The position numbers were made by a program, and so were the translations under genes. Below are positions 17,865 through 26,756 of a stretch of 64,000 bases of DNA, in pieces. The notes under the pieces were generated by a model. That model made no database searches and had not been told where the DNA came from. It was given only the letters and a program-made list of their open reading frames with translations. The stretch's first letter is position 1. Each line of letters begins with the position of its first letter. This DNA is from an uncultured Myxococcales bacterium (GTDB taxonomy: Bacteria > Myxococcota_A > Polyangia > Polyangiales > Polyangiaceae), in assembly GCA_937872925.1 (NCBI GenBank), contig CALMUT010000015.1, positions 1 through 64,000 of the forward strand, read 5' to 3'.

Positions 17865-18052
17865 CCGCCGAGTCTCCCTCGACGACTTCTGCAAGTACAG
17901 CGCCTAGCGAAACGCACCCGCAAGACCGGTCACTGGTTTCCTCATGACTGCAGTACACATCTTGACCGCGCCCTGGCCTAGGTGAACGGAAACGATTCAG
18001 CCTTTCGCCCGGACCGCTTGGCGACCTGGCCTTCGTGCCCTGACCGGCGTCG

Positions 18053-19294
18053 CTAGCCGTGGGCAGCCAGGAAGTAGATGGTGAGGCCGAAGATTGCGAC
18101 CATGACGGCGGTCTCGACCCAGTTGACGAAGCCATCGTCCTGAATCGCCTTCCACAAGATGAGCATCGGCGGAAAGGCCATGATGATCACGGAAGTGGTT
18201 TCCAGATCGATGGCCAAGGCGAACTCGGGCGGGGCGGGTGTGACACCGGTGTGTGCGAAGAGGCCGATCAAGATGAGCACCAGCGGCAACACCACGAAGG
18301 GCACTTGAGTGACGGCGCCAGAGACGTTGGCCAGGGCGATGTCGTACATGCCCTTGGCGTGGGCGGCTGCAATCATGGCAGTGGCGCCGGCGGTGGCGAA
18401 TACACTCAGGATCAGCGCGCCGAGCATCTCGGAGTGGCCAGCGGCAGTGAGCGCGCCGACCAAGATATCGGCGAAATCGCCGACGGCGTGGCCGCCGATC
18501 ACTGCGGTGGCCACGCCGAGCAGGCCGTATCCGATGATCGCGCCGACGGAAGGGGCGGCGTCTGCGACCGCCTCTGCCTGGGCGGCCTTGGCCTTGTCCG
18601 CGTCCGTTTCCGAAGTTTCCGGCTCGGCATCGGAATTGGGTGCGATAGGCACCTGGATCTCGCCGGCGTTGTCCGTCGAACCTGAGAAGCGCTTGACCAT
18701 CCGCGTCAGCGCCACCGCCATCACCGACAGCAGCGCGAAGCCGATGACGTAGAGGTCGATCGAAGTCAACGCCACCTTGTTGCCGTGGCCGTCGTCGAAG
18801 CTGTACATCAGGACCATCAGCAGGCCCATCGCCAGAAATGCGCCGCCCGCGCCAGCGTAGAGATCCGTCGAAAGCTTGACCAGCGGTTCCGGTAGCTTTG
18901 CGTGGCCCGTGGCGTCGCGGGGCAGCAAACCGCTGTAGATGCCAAAGGTCATGGCGCCAACGTGAAGGGTGAACGCAACCACAATGAATCCAACGCGCGG
19001 TTCCTTAGCGATGACGAAGCCCAGCATGACCAACTCTGGGACGTTGCTGGCGAGACCCGCCATCGTGCCGGCGACGAATTTGTTGAGGCGCAGCCGGGCC
19101 GCAACCCCCTCGACGCATTTGATCATTGCCTCGCAGGAGCCGAACACCACGGCCAGTCCACCTAGCGCCAACAGCGCCGCGACCAGCCAATGCGGCCCGG
19201 TGTGGCTCTTCTCCAAGGCGGTGGCCGCCGCCACCCCCACGAAGCCACCGACCAGGATCTTGACCCAGAGGTTCCCTTCCGTACCACCCGCCAT
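18053..19294 (-). CDS. CaCA-type (sodium/calcium exchanger superfamily) membrane transporter
   Basis: ATG 19294 (MAGGTEGNLWVKILVGGFVG) is chosen; upstream in-frame codons read as non-membrane, Arg-rich sequence. The 413-residue product has about ten hydrophobic segments split by a charged, Glu/Asp/Ala-rich cytoplasmic loop in the middle. The motif 'AGTMAGLASNVPELVML' in the first half resembles the alpha-1 repeat of cation/Ca2+ exchangers (G-T-..-P-E), and 'ANVSGAVTQVPFVVLPL' in the second half resembles alpha-2. The second repeat lacks the acidic residue usual at this site, so ion and mechanism are uncertain. Inferred role: cation/proton or cation/sodium antiport in the inner membrane. Flanked on both sides by genes for small CX3C Cys-rich exported proteins. 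Confidence 0.75.
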   Translation of the reverse strand: MAGGTEGNLWVKILVGGFVGVAAATALEKSHTGPHWLVAALLALGGLAVVFGSCEAMIKCVEGVAARLRLNKFVAGTMAGLASNVPELVMLGFVIAKEPRVGFIVVAFTLHVGAMTFGIYSGLLPRDATGHAKLPEPLVKLSTDLYAGAGGAFLAMGLLMVLMYSFDDGHGNKVALTSIDLYVIGFALLSVMAVALTRMVKRFSGSTDNAGEIQVPIAPNSDAEPETSETDADKAKAAQAEAVADAAPSVGAIIGYGLLGVATAVIGGHAVGDFADILVGALTAAGHSEMLGALILSVFATAGATAMIAAAHAKGMYDIALANVSGAVTQVPFVVLPLVLILIGLFAHTGVTPAPPEFALAIDLETTSVIIMAFPPMLILWKAIQDDGFVNWVETAVMVAIFGLTIYFLAAHG

Positions 19295-19450
19295 TGGCGA
19301 CGATACTAACCAGGCCTGACTCAAGGGGCCGGGGCATTTTCCGCCAACCGAGCGCTCGCGCCGCTTCGGCGCTACTTTCGTGCCGCTTTCGCGCTCAGTT
19401 CGGGGGCGCCGTCTCAAGCTTCCGGCCAGCATGCCGTTTGTTCGAGGTAG

Positions 19451-19639
19451 ATGCGTATTCTGCTCCTGATCTCCCTTTGGCTCGCGCAGCCGCTGCCGAC
19501 GAGCGCGGTCCAGCGTTGCAACACAAACTGTCAGAGTGCCCACACGGACTGCATTCTGGCGTGTGACGGCGATCTGGCCTGCGCGAAGCAGTGTCATCAG
19601 ACCACGGAGAGCTGCGTCAAACGCTGCACCACGCCATAA
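19451..19639 (+). CDS. Small secreted CX3C double-hairpin (alpha-hairpinin-like) protein
   Basis: This 62-residue protein starts at ATG 19451 with GAGG about five bases upstream. A clear signal peptide (MRILLLISLWLAQPLPTSA) leaves a mature protein of about 43 residues. It has eight cysteines at 23, 27, 34, 38, 44, 48, 55 and 59, spaced x3-x6-x3-x5-x3-x6-x3. That is two tandem C-x3-C...C-x3-C units, each expected to form a disulphide-linked helical hairpin. Alpha-hairpinins and CHCH proteins use this pattern. Function unknown; an antimicrobial, metal-binding or inhibitor role is possible. Divergent from the exchanger gene (156-base gap). Confidence 0.7.
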   Translation: MRILLLISLWLAQPLPTSAVQRCNTNCQSAHTDCILACDGDLACAKQCHQTTESCVKRCTTP

Positions 19640-19784
19640 CGCCGCACCCCCGGACTGGCGAGGGAGGCGAGCATCCGATTGGTTGTTGCAGGCGAGCCCT
19701 GGCGCTTTCGTCGACTCGGACACCGACCCAGGCTCGAGAGAACCCGTCGCGGATGTGTAAATCCGCCCGGATATCGCTCTCTTT

Positions 19785-20792
19785 GTGAATTTGGTCTATG
19801 AGCAATGGGTGTCCGCATTGCCGCGCCGCACCCGATCCTGGAAGCTGGCCGCCGCGACGTTAGTGTCGATGGCTGCCCTCGGAGCCCTCACTTTGCCGCG
19901 GGCTTCTTCGGCGAGCGGTCCCGCTCGCGCACTGAAGCACGGGTTGGCGCTCGGACTCAGCGATCGTGCGGCAGACGCGGCCAAGCACATCACGGCACGC
20001 CGTGCGGCAGACGCTCGACAGGCGCATCTGGCACGCTCCATCCGCCGAATGCCGGACCTCACGCAAACTGCAGCAGATCTCGCGCTGCCGGGGGGGGGCA
20101 GCTCGTACTGCGGTCCCGTCGCGGTCTCCAATGCGCTCGCGGGGCTTGCGCAAGCCGGCACCCCACGGCTGCTGCCCGACCGGCCGACGCCGCGAGGGGC
20201 GCAGCTCGCGTTGGTGCGTCAGCTGGGCTCGGGCCGGTATATGGGCACTGGCGCCAATAGCGGCACCGGCGCGGCGGGGCTGATGGTCGGGCTAGAGCGC
20301 TATTTGCGGGATCGTGGTTTCGCTGCCGAACTCTCGTACCAGGGCTGGCGGGGGCATCCACGGCGTTTTTCCTCCGGCATCAAAGTGCCGTCCCAGTCGG
20401 CCATGGTTGCAGCCTTTGAAACGGGCGCCAGTGTCTTCGTGAACATCGGCTGGTACGCGCCTAGTCCGCGCGTCCCGGGGGTGTACCGCCGGCGCGGGGG
20501 CCACTGGCTCACCCTGGTGGGCACCGGCACCGACCCACGCGGCGATCGCTCTCCCGAAACGCTGGTGTTTCATGATCCGGCGCCCTGGGCCGGCGAAGAA
20601 GGGGCGCGCCATTTTGCATCCTTGGAGGCGCTCGGGGGCGGATGGCTCATCACCGAAGAGGGGCCATTTGCGTCTTCCGGCCACCACATCCTGCGCGGCG
20701 TGCACGTGAAACACCCCGGTGATGTCGCCATCGTCGATGGCATGGTCAGTCTCAAGGTCACGCATCGCGCGTCCGCCGCCAACCCCGAGTGA
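19785..20792 (+). CDS. Exported C39-like (papain-fold) cysteine peptidase
   Basis: GTG 19785 starts a 335-residue protein with a basic N-terminus and a signal segment ('LAAATLVSMAALGALTLP', ending near SSA). The C-terminal 230 residues fit the Peptidase_C39-like family. The catalytic Cys109 lies in 'SSYCGPVAVSNALAG', His240 in 'GGHWLTLVGTG', and Asp264 in 'VFHDPAP'. C39-like enzymes cut Gly-Gly-type sites or act as cysteine peptidases or transglutaminases; the exported, ABC-free form here is not a bacteriocin exporter domain. Substrate unknown. Probably periplasmic or extracellular. The gene is monocistronic as far as spacing shows. Confidence 0.8.
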   Translation: MNLVYEQWVSALPRRTRSWKLAAATLVSMAALGALTLPRASSASGPARALKHGLALGLSDRAADAAKHITARRAADARQAHLARSIRRMPDLTQTAADLALPGGGSSYCGPVAVSNALAGLAQAGTPRLLPDRPTPRGAQLALVRQLGSGRYMGTGANSGTGAAGLMVGLERYLRDRGFAAELSYQGWRGHPRRFSSGIKVPSQSAMVAAFETGASVFVNIGWYAPSPRVPGVYRRRGGHWLTLVGTGTDPRGDRSPETLVFHDPAPWAGEEGARHFASLEALGGGWLITEEGPFASSGHHILRGVHVKHPGDVAIVDGMVSLKVTHRASAANPE

Positions 20793-20846
20793 CAAATCGC
20801 ATCCAGACTTCTGTATCGCCGGCGACACTGGGCTACAGTCGGCCCC

Positions 20847-21668
20847 ATGACGCTCGTTCGAACGCTTCTTGGCGCTAGCCTCGCAACCGCTGGACTGGTG
20901 CTCTTCTCGGCGTCTTGCGGAGGGCCCAGCCAAGTCACTTGTGGATCGGAACGCTGGGAAGGCCAGTGCCAACTCCGATCCGCGGTAAAGGTCCGCTCTG
21001 CGGAGTTTCCCGCACCCCACGTCGTGCTGGAAGTCATCTTCGCGCCCATCCCCAATGCGCAGTATCCAAACTTCACGCCGCCGGAGCTGCGGGAAGAGAT
21101 CCAAGTCATGGCGAATCAGGAGATCGCGGCCCGCGAGCACCTGGAACGCCACTCACCGACGCAATGCCGCATGCAGCCGCCGCCGCCGGACACCTGCGTG
21201 CCTGGCAAGCTCGCTTTGAACATGCCGCCGTTCCAGGCCACGGGCGCGGATACCGTCACGGGCCCGGTGGGTTGCGCACAGATCGAGAACCACGCCACCC
21301 AAGATCGTGTGCACAACGACCTGGGCGCCAGTGAAACATTGCCGGAGACTCTGGTCTTTGCCGACGGATCTGCCGCGATCGCTGAGGAGTCCGCGCCGCT
21401 GTTGCAGACCCTCGCGAGCAAGATCGGCTCCGGCTCGGACGTGGAGTGTGTGGCAGTGGTCGGACAGATCGCCAGTGGTGAGCAGCACGCGCTCGCCCAG
21501 CAGCGCGCGCAAGCCGTCAAGGACGCGCTGATCGCAGCGGGCATTGACGGCGCACGCCTAATGACGATTGCCGTCACGCAAAACGTATTCGGCACGGGCA
21601 CCGAGCGCATCGTCGACCCCAAGGCGCGCAAAGTCACCTTGCGCATCGTCTTGCGCAAACGTCAGTAG
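20847..21668 (+). CDS. OmpA-like C-terminal domain lipoprotein
   Basis: ATG 20847 gives a lipoprotein signal (lipobox LFSASC). A middle domain of about 110 residues with several cysteines has no recognised motif. The last 110 residues resemble the OmpA peptidoglycan-binding fold: 'LVFADGSAAIAEESAPLLQTL' then the helix 'GEQHALAQQRAQAVKDALIAAG' and the strand 'KVTLRIVLRK'. In OmpA an Asp and an Arg bind meso-diaminopimelate; the Arg in 'LAQQRAQAVKDAL' is in the right place, while the Asp site is not obvious. Inferred role: links an envelope lipoprotein to peptidoglycan. Confidence 0.75.
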   Translation: MTLVRTLLGASLATAGLVLFSASCGGPSQVTCGSERWEGQCQLRSAVKVRSAEFPAPHVVLEVIFAPIPNAQYPNFTPPELREEIQVMANQEIAAREHLERHSPTQCRMQPPPPDTCVPGKLALNMPPFQATGADTVTGPVGCAQIENHATQDRVHNDLGASETLPETLVFADGSAAIAEESAPLLQTLASKIGSGSDVECVAVVGQIASGEQHALAQQRAQAVKDALIAAGIDGARLMTIAVTQNVFGTGTERIVDPKARKVTLRIVLRKRQ

Positions 21669-21756
21669 CTCCCGTCGTGACGGCGATTTTTCCGTTTCGC
21701 GAAGTACAGGAGCGATCTATCTTGCCTGCGGGTTCAAGGGGACAGAGGAGCGAGAG

Positions 21757-22311
21757 ATGGCAAATCCGGTGCAGTGGTTTCAGATCCAGGGCAAGAACTA
21801 CAAAGCGCTTCAGGCGTTCTACAAGAAGGTATTCGGGTGGAAGGGCTCAGCCACCCCCAACGGAGACGGCGGCATGATGATCGCGCCCGAAGCGGGAGGG
21901 ATCCCCGGCGGCATCGGCCCGACCATGGACGGCTCCGCGTGTTCGAGCTCGGTGTACATCAGCGTCGACAATCTGAACGCCTATCTCAAGAAGGTCGTCA
22001 AAGCAGGCGGCAAACCAGCGATGCCGATCATGGATCTGCCGGGCGGGATGGGATCCATCAGCGGGTTCATTGATCCGGCGGGGAACTTCACGGGGCTGTG
22101 GCAGGCGGGCGCGCCGGCAAAGGCCAAGGCGCGTCCAGCCAAGAAAGCCAGCAAGCGCGCGACCCAAGCACGCGGGAAAAAGAAGACCAAGAAGGCGCCC
22201 ATGAAAGCCGCCAAGAAAGCCGCCAAGAAAGCCGCGAAGAAGGCCCCGAGGCCCAGCAAGACGGCCAAGAAAGCCACCGCACCCCGACGCACGACCCGCC
22301 GCGCCAGCTGA
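21757..22311 (+). CDS. VOC/glyoxalase-fold protein with histone-H1-like Lys/Ala tail
   Basis: ATG 21757 is preceded by GAGGAG at 21745-21750. Residues 1-115 form one VOC module: 'WFQIQGKNYKALQAFYKKVFGW', 'GGIGPTMDG', 'VYISVDNLNAYLKKV', 'PAGNFTGLWQ'. From residue 118 to the end (184) the sequence is almost only Lys, Ala, Pro, Arg and Thr, with repeats of AAKKA and KK[AT]KKA, like the C-terminal tails of histone H1 and some bacterial nucleoid proteins. The typical metal-ligand His/Glu set of glyoxalase I is not complete in the VOC part. Inferred: a VOC protein recruited to DNA or another polyanion. The tail stays in frame to the stop, so it is not a frameshift artefact. Confidence 0.85.
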   Translation: MANPVQWFQIQGKNYKALQAFYKKVFGWKGSATPNGDGGMMIAPEAGGIPGGIGPTMDGSACSSSVYISVDNLNAYLKKVVKAGGKPAMPIMDLPGGMGSISGFIDPAGNFTGLWQAGAPAKAKARPAKKASKRATQARGKKKTKKAPMKAAKKAAKKAAKKAPRPSKTAKKATAPRRTTRRAS

Positions 22312-22436
22312 GCGCCGCTGCTCGAGGCTGCCGGGGCGGGGCGATTCTCTCGCAGGCTCTGATCCTGGACGAGGCACTCGGCTGAACGCGGGTCCGATTC
22401 TTCGCCCTGCGCGCGCGGCCATGGGAGACTCCGCCT

Positions 22437-23318
22437 ATGCGGCGCGGGTTGCAGATCCTGGGTTTGGGCGCGACGCTGGCCGCCACGGCGTGTCAGTCCG
22501 CAGACGCAGCGCCGCGCGAGCCGGCGGGGCGAAGCGAGACCCATCGCGCCAAAGGACGCCGCGTGCAGCACGCCGTCGCCGCGCCGTGCCCGAAGGAGAT
22601 GGCGGCGATCGGCGCGGTTTGCGTGGATCGCTGGGAGGCTCATCTGGTCATCGTAGAGGGAGAGCGGACGGCGACGCACCCCCACACAAAGAGGCCACCG
22701 GGGCGCCAGGCGGGACGGGAGATCGTTGCCAGGTCAGCGCCGGGTGTGTTTCCACAAGCCTACGTCAGTCGTGTGGAAGCGAGCGCGGCGTGTGCGGCTG
22801 CGGGCAAGCGGCTCTGCACCTTGCGTGAGTGGTACCGCGCCTGTCGAGGCAGCTCCAAGGGGGTGTATCCTTGGGGCACCCAGGGGGAGAGTGGTCGCTG
22901 CAATAGCGGCAAGGCGCATCTCTTGAGCCGTCTGTTCGGGCGGGATTCTAAGCGATGGACTCTCGTCTCCCACTTCAATAGCCCGCTGCTGAACGCAGAA
23001 CCGGGATTTCTCGCAAAAACGGGCGCCCACGCAGGCTGCGCGGCGGACAATGGCACTCACGACATGGTCGGCAATCTGCACGAGTGGGTCAGCGACATCG
23101 TCGACGACCAGATGCCGTCCAAGCTGCCTGTTCTTGAGGACATCGTGGGCAAGATCCGGATCAATCGCGGCAACGCCATTTTCATGGGTGGCTTCTACAG
23201 CACCGTCGCCGAGCACGGTGAGGGGTGCACCTATCTGACCCCCGGACACCAGGCGACGTACCACGACTACTCCACTGGGTTTCGCTGCTGCAAAGCCGTC
23301 GTCGCCGGCGCGCCTTAG
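22437..23318 (+). CDS. Formylglycine-generating-enzyme-like (SUMF1/sulfatase-modifying) lipoprotein
   Basis: ATG 22437 gives a lipoprotein signal (lipobox LAATAC). From about residue 48 the protein follows the FGE-sulfatase fold: 'MAAIGAVCVDRWEAH', 'VSRVEASAACAAAGKRLCTLREWYRACRG', 'YPWG', 'DNGTHDMVGNLHEWVSD', 'GGFYST' and the C-terminal 'DYSTGFRCC'. Family members oxidise a Cys or Ser in sulfatases to formylglycine, or act as non-catalytic binding folds. In myxobacteria many are lipoproteins of unknown role, and catalytic status is not clear here. No sulfatase gene is nearby. Confidence 0.88.
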   Translation: MRRGLQILGLGATLAATACQSADAAPREPAGRSETHRAKGRRVQHAVAAPCPKEMAAIGAVCVDRWEAHLVIVEGERTATHPHTKRPPGRQAGREIVARSAPGVFPQAYVSRVEASAACAAAGKRLCTLREWYRACRGSSKGVYPWGTQGESGRCNSGKAHLLSRLFGRDSKRWTLVSHFNSPLLNAEPGFLAKTGAHAGCAADNGTHDMVGNLHEWVSDIVDDQMPSKLPVLEDIVGKIRINRGNAIFMGGFYSTVAEHGEGCTYLTPGHQATYHDYSTGFRCCKAVVAGAP

Positions 23319-23393
23319 CGCCGGATTGTCATCGACGCGATAGTTGCTCCGCATTTGCGGCCGCGCACCGCGGGCGGCGCTGGAGAAAGCAGC

Positions 23394-25664
23394 TCAGCCG
23401 AGCTTCTCCAGCAGCAGTTGATTGACGAGCTTGGGGTTCGCCTTGCCGCGCGTCTCGCGCATCACCATGCCTACGAAGGCGCCCAGCAGATTGGCGTTGC
23501 CGCCGCGGTAGCGCGCAACCGTTTCCGCGTTGGCCTCTAGGACGCGTTCGATCACGGGCAAAAGCTCCGCGCCGTCGGCGATTTGCGTGAGCCCACGTGC
23601 TTCAACGATCTGTTTCGGATTCCCCTCGGATCCGAGCATGGCGCGCAGGACCTCCTTGCCCGCAGCTCCAGTGATCGTGCCGCCGTCGACGAGTGCTACG
23701 AGCTCTGCGAACTCGGCAGGGCCGAAGGGCAGTGCGTGCACGGCGGCTCCGCGATGCGCACCGGGCAATTCGTTGACCAGCCAACTGGCGACGCTCGAAG
23801 GTTGACCGTGGTGCGCGCGAGCAAGCTCGAAGAACTGCAGCAAGTCGGCGTCGTCACCGAGCACGCGAGCGTCCTCGGAAGAAATGCCGTGCGCCTTGAC
23901 GAGCGCCGCTGCCTCCGCCCGCATCGGCTCTTTTTGTTTTGCGAGCGCCGCGGACTTTGTCGCCGTTGCGGGTTTTTCCGTGGTGCTGGTTGCACGCGCC
24001 AACACCTTGGCCCAGGAGTCTTTGAGGGGCACGGTGCGCCCGAATAGTTTGTGGCCGTCTTTCTCGTCGACGAAGAAATAGCCGATACGTTCCAGCTGGA
24101 AGTGTGCGCCGGCCGGCAAGCGGCTCACCTCGGGTTCCGCTAACGCCGTCGTGCGAAGCAAGGACTCTGGGTTCAAGTCCAAGAGCGGGTCGCCACCCTC
24201 GACGCCGGGATGCTCGCAACGGAACAGGCGATCGTATAGCGCCACCGGGATCTCCACGGCGTCTTCGGCGCTGACCCAGTGGATGGTGCCCTTGACCCGA
24301 GTCGCGCGCTCCGCGTCGCTGCGCGGATCACAGCTGCAGAAAAGCCGACAGACGCGACCGCTGGCGTCCTTTTCGACTCGCTCGCAACGGATCACGTACC
24401 CGTGTCGCAGACGCACTTCCGCCCCGGGCGAGAGCCGATGGAAGCCCTTCGGCGGATGTTCACTGAAGTCGTCGCGCTCGATGAAGAGGCGATCCCCAAA
24501 GGGGAGGGCGCGGGTGCCGACTTGGTCGACATCTGCCGGCCACAGCGGAGCATCCAGGGTGTTTGGGGCATCCGCAGGGAAGTTCTCGATCCGGACTTCC
24601 AGGGGGTCGAATACGGCCATCAGCCGCGGAGCGCGGGGACTGAGGTCGTCACGCAGCGTATGCTCGAAGAGCGCGACGTCGACCGTGCTGTTGTTCTTCG
24701 CGACCCCGATGCGGTCGCAGAACTTGCGGATCGCCTCTGGAGTCACTCCGCGACGTCGCATGCCGGCGAGGGTCGGCATGCGTGGGTCGTCCCAGCCGTC
24801 GACGTGGCCTTTTTGCACGAGCTCCAGCAGCTTGCGCTTGCTCATGACGGTGTAGGTCAGGTTCAGGCGAGCGAACTCATACTGCCGCGGCCTGTGTTGC
24901 ACGCGACAGTGTTCGACGACCCAGTCGTACAGCTCGCGGTTGTTCTCAAACTCCAAGGTGCAGATCGAATGTGTGATGCCCTCCATTGCGTCGCTAAGCG
25001 GGTGGACGAAGTCGTATAGTGGATAGAGGCACCAGCTATCTCCGGTACGGTAGTGGTGCGCATGCCGAATGCGATACAAAAGCGGATCGCGCATCTTCAT
25101 ATTCGGCGATGCCAGGTCAATGCGTGCGCGCAGCACGTGGGTGCCGTCGGCGAATTCCCCAGCACGCATTCGCCGCAGCATGGCTAGGCTTTCCTCCGCG
25201 GGGCGGTCCCGGTAGGGCGTGGGTCTGCCGGGTTCGGTGATCGTGCCGCGGTGGTCTCGAATGGTCTCCTCGTCGGAGCTGTCGACGTAGGCGTGTCCGT
25301 CTTCGATCAGCCCTTCCGCTAGAGTAAAGAGCGCCTCGAAGTAATCGGATGCGAAATAGGCATGCTCTTTCCAGTCAAAACCGAGCCAGCGCACGTCTTC
25401 TTGAATGGCGCGGACATACTTCTTGTCTTCGGTGGTCGGGTTGCTGTCGTCCATCCGAAGGTGACACGCACCCCCGTATTCGAGTGCAATGCCGAAGTTC
25501 AAACAGATGCTCTTGGCATGCCCGATGTGAAGGAACCCATTCGGCTCCGGAGGAAAACGCGTGACAATCCGTGTGTGTCGTCCCCGGGCGAGGTCCTCGT
25601 CGATGATTTCACGGATGAAGTCCCGCGACGGTGCGGCCACGGACGTATTCGGCTTGTCGACCAT
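23394..25664 (-). CDS. glnS: Glutaminyl-tRNA synthetase with C-terminal YqeY/GatB-like tail
   Basis: GlnRS charges tRNA-Gln with glutamine. Class I signatures are visible: 'RFPPEPNGFLHIGHAKS' (HIGH box), 'DDSNPTTED', and 'TVMSKRKL' (KMSKS variant). The anticodon-binding beta-barrel region follows ('GDRLFIERDDF', 'VRLRHGYVIRCE'). At 756 residues it is about 200 longer than E. coli GlnRS. After an Ala/Lys linker the extra region ('WLVNELPGA', 'FAELVALVDGGTITGAAGKEVLRAML', 'ANLLGAFVGMVMRETRGKANPKLVNQLLLEKL') is a YqeY/GatB C-terminal-type tRNA-binding domain, as described for Deinococcus GlnRS. Start ATG 25664. Follows the hypothetical gene at 25746 by 81 bases on the same strand. Confidence 0.96.
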   Translation of the reverse strand: MVDKPNTSVAAPSRDFIREIIDEDLARGRHTRIVTRFPPEPNGFLHIGHAKSICLNFGIALEYGGACHLRMDDSNPTTEDKKYVRAIQEDVRWLGFDWKEHAYFASDYFEALFTLAEGLIEDGHAYVDSSDEETIRDHRGTITEPGRPTPYRDRPAEESLAMLRRMRAGEFADGTHVLRARIDLASPNMKMRDPLLYRIRHAHHYRTGDSWCLYPLYDFVHPLSDAMEGITHSICTLEFENNRELYDWVVEHCRVQHRPRQYEFARLNLTYTVMSKRKLLELVQKGHVDGWDDPRMPTLAGMRRRGVTPEAIRKFCDRIGVAKNNSTVDVALFEHTLRDDLSPRAPRLMAVFDPLEVRIENFPADAPNTLDAPLWPADVDQVGTRALPFGDRLFIERDDFSEHPPKGFHRLSPGAEVRLRHGYVIRCERVEKDASGRVCRLFCSCDPRSDAERATRVKGTIHWVSAEDAVEIPVALYDRLFRCEHPGVEGGDPLLDLNPESLLRTTALAEPEVSRLPAGAHFQLERIGYFFVDEKDGHKLFGRTVPLKDSWAKVLARATSTTEKPATATKSAALAKQKEPMRAEAAALVKAHGISSEDARVLGDDADLLQFFELARAHHGQPSSVASWLVNELPGAHRGAAVHALPFGPAEFAELVALVDGGTITGAAGKEVLRAMLGSEGNPKQIVEARGLTQIADGAELLPVIERVLEANAETVARYRGGNANLLGAFVGMVMRETRGKANPKLVNQLLLEKLG

Positions 25665-25745
25665 GATGTATTTTCCGTCGGGAAATTGACAACGCGAGCT
25701 GCGGCACAGGCCCGCAACTCGCGTGTGTCGGTGTGGGGCCGCGGT

Positions 25746-26756
25746 CTAGGCGGCCGCGACGTCGTCGGACTCGACGCTCTTTTTCGCCTCTTCCCATTTG
25801 GCTTTGGCGGCTGAGCCGAGCGTGACGCGAATGAAGTCATGCACGTCGACGAAGTCGGCTGGTTTGAGACCGGCTTCAAGCAAGCGGTCGCGTACCGCAT
25901 GACTCATGGACAACAGGCGCGCATAGGTGGCGCCGTCCGGCGAGTTGGAGCAGGTCACACGCGGCGCCATGTAGCGGGCCTGGTCCCGGAAGCTGGTGGG
26001 GCGGATGGGAAGATGCTCGTCTGAGCGAACGAGCCCGAGCAGGACGGTGGCAAGCTGCCACGCCGGGGCGACGCCCATGGTCTTGGTGAGCAACTGCACC
26101 CAAGCCGTGACGCGCTCTGCGTCCCCATGGGATCCGTACAGCAAGTCCCGAAGTCCGGACGCGAGGTCCGTGTGATGCTTGGGGTCGATGCTCGAAAACG
26201 GCTTGAGCTGCGCTGCGCTCACCAAATCGGTACGCGCCATCACGGACTCAGCTGCCGCAATGATTTCAGAGGCTTTGTGCTCGACCAAGAGTCGATCCAT
26301 ATTCTCTTTGGCGAGGCTTTCCTTCGCCTCTGCGATCACGCGATTGCGATGACGCTTGAGGTGACGCTTGGCGCCTTCGCCACGGGTCTTTGCGAGCCAC
26401 TGCGGGTCTTGAAAACCACCCGGGTACATCGCGTTGAACAGCCCCATTTGGTCATCCAAGCTCATGGTCGCGCGACCACTTTGCTGGCGCATGATGCGAC
26501 GTGCCTCGCTGGCGTCTAGGTGACCCACCAGGGTGCGCACGACACTGCGTGCGTCATCGGCCGGCACGTCAATTTCTTCCATCAAGCCGAAAAAGCCCTC
26601 GGCCACGATGCGCAACTCCCCATCTTCGAACTGGTAGGCGCGCTTGACGTTGCGGTCCCACGCCAAGATGGCTCGGCCCCAATCCTTGCGCTTGCGATGA
26701 CGGAAGAGCGCTGGAACGAAGGGAGTCTCGGGAGCATCTGCGTCTAGTGTGGTCAT
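25746..26756 (-). CDS. Hypothetical cytoplasmic protein, N-terminal domain resembling DUF3553
   Basis: ATG 26756 has GGAGG four bases upstream, which decides the start; an in-frame extension to 26861 is not needed. The 336-residue product has no signal or membrane segment. The first 60 residues ('PALFRHRKRKDWGRAILAWD', 'YQFEDGELRIV') form a small beta-rich unit that weakly recalls DUF3553. The rest is mostly helical and charged, with 'GEGAKRHLKRHRNRVIAEAKE' and 'HHTDLASGLRDLLYGSHGD'. I recognise no catalytic motif. It sits upstream of glnS on the same strand and may share its transcript. Function unknown. Confidence 0.7.
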   Translation of the reverse strand: MTTLDADAPETPFVPALFRHRKRKDWGRAILAWDRNVKRAYQFEDGELRIVAEGFFGLMEEIDVPADDARSVVRTLVGHLDASEARRIMRQQSGRATMSLDDQMGLFNAMYPGGFQDPQWLAKTRGEGAKRHLKRHRNRVIAEAKESLAKENMDRLLVEHKASEIIAAAESVMARTDLVSAAQLKPFSSIDPKHHTDLASGLRDLLYGSHGDAERVTAWVQLLTKTMGVAPAWQLATVLLGLVRSDEHLPIRPTSFRDQARYMAPRVTCSNSPDGATYARLLSMSHAVRDRLLEAGLKPADFVDVHDFIRVTLGSAAKAKWEEAKKSVESDDVAAA

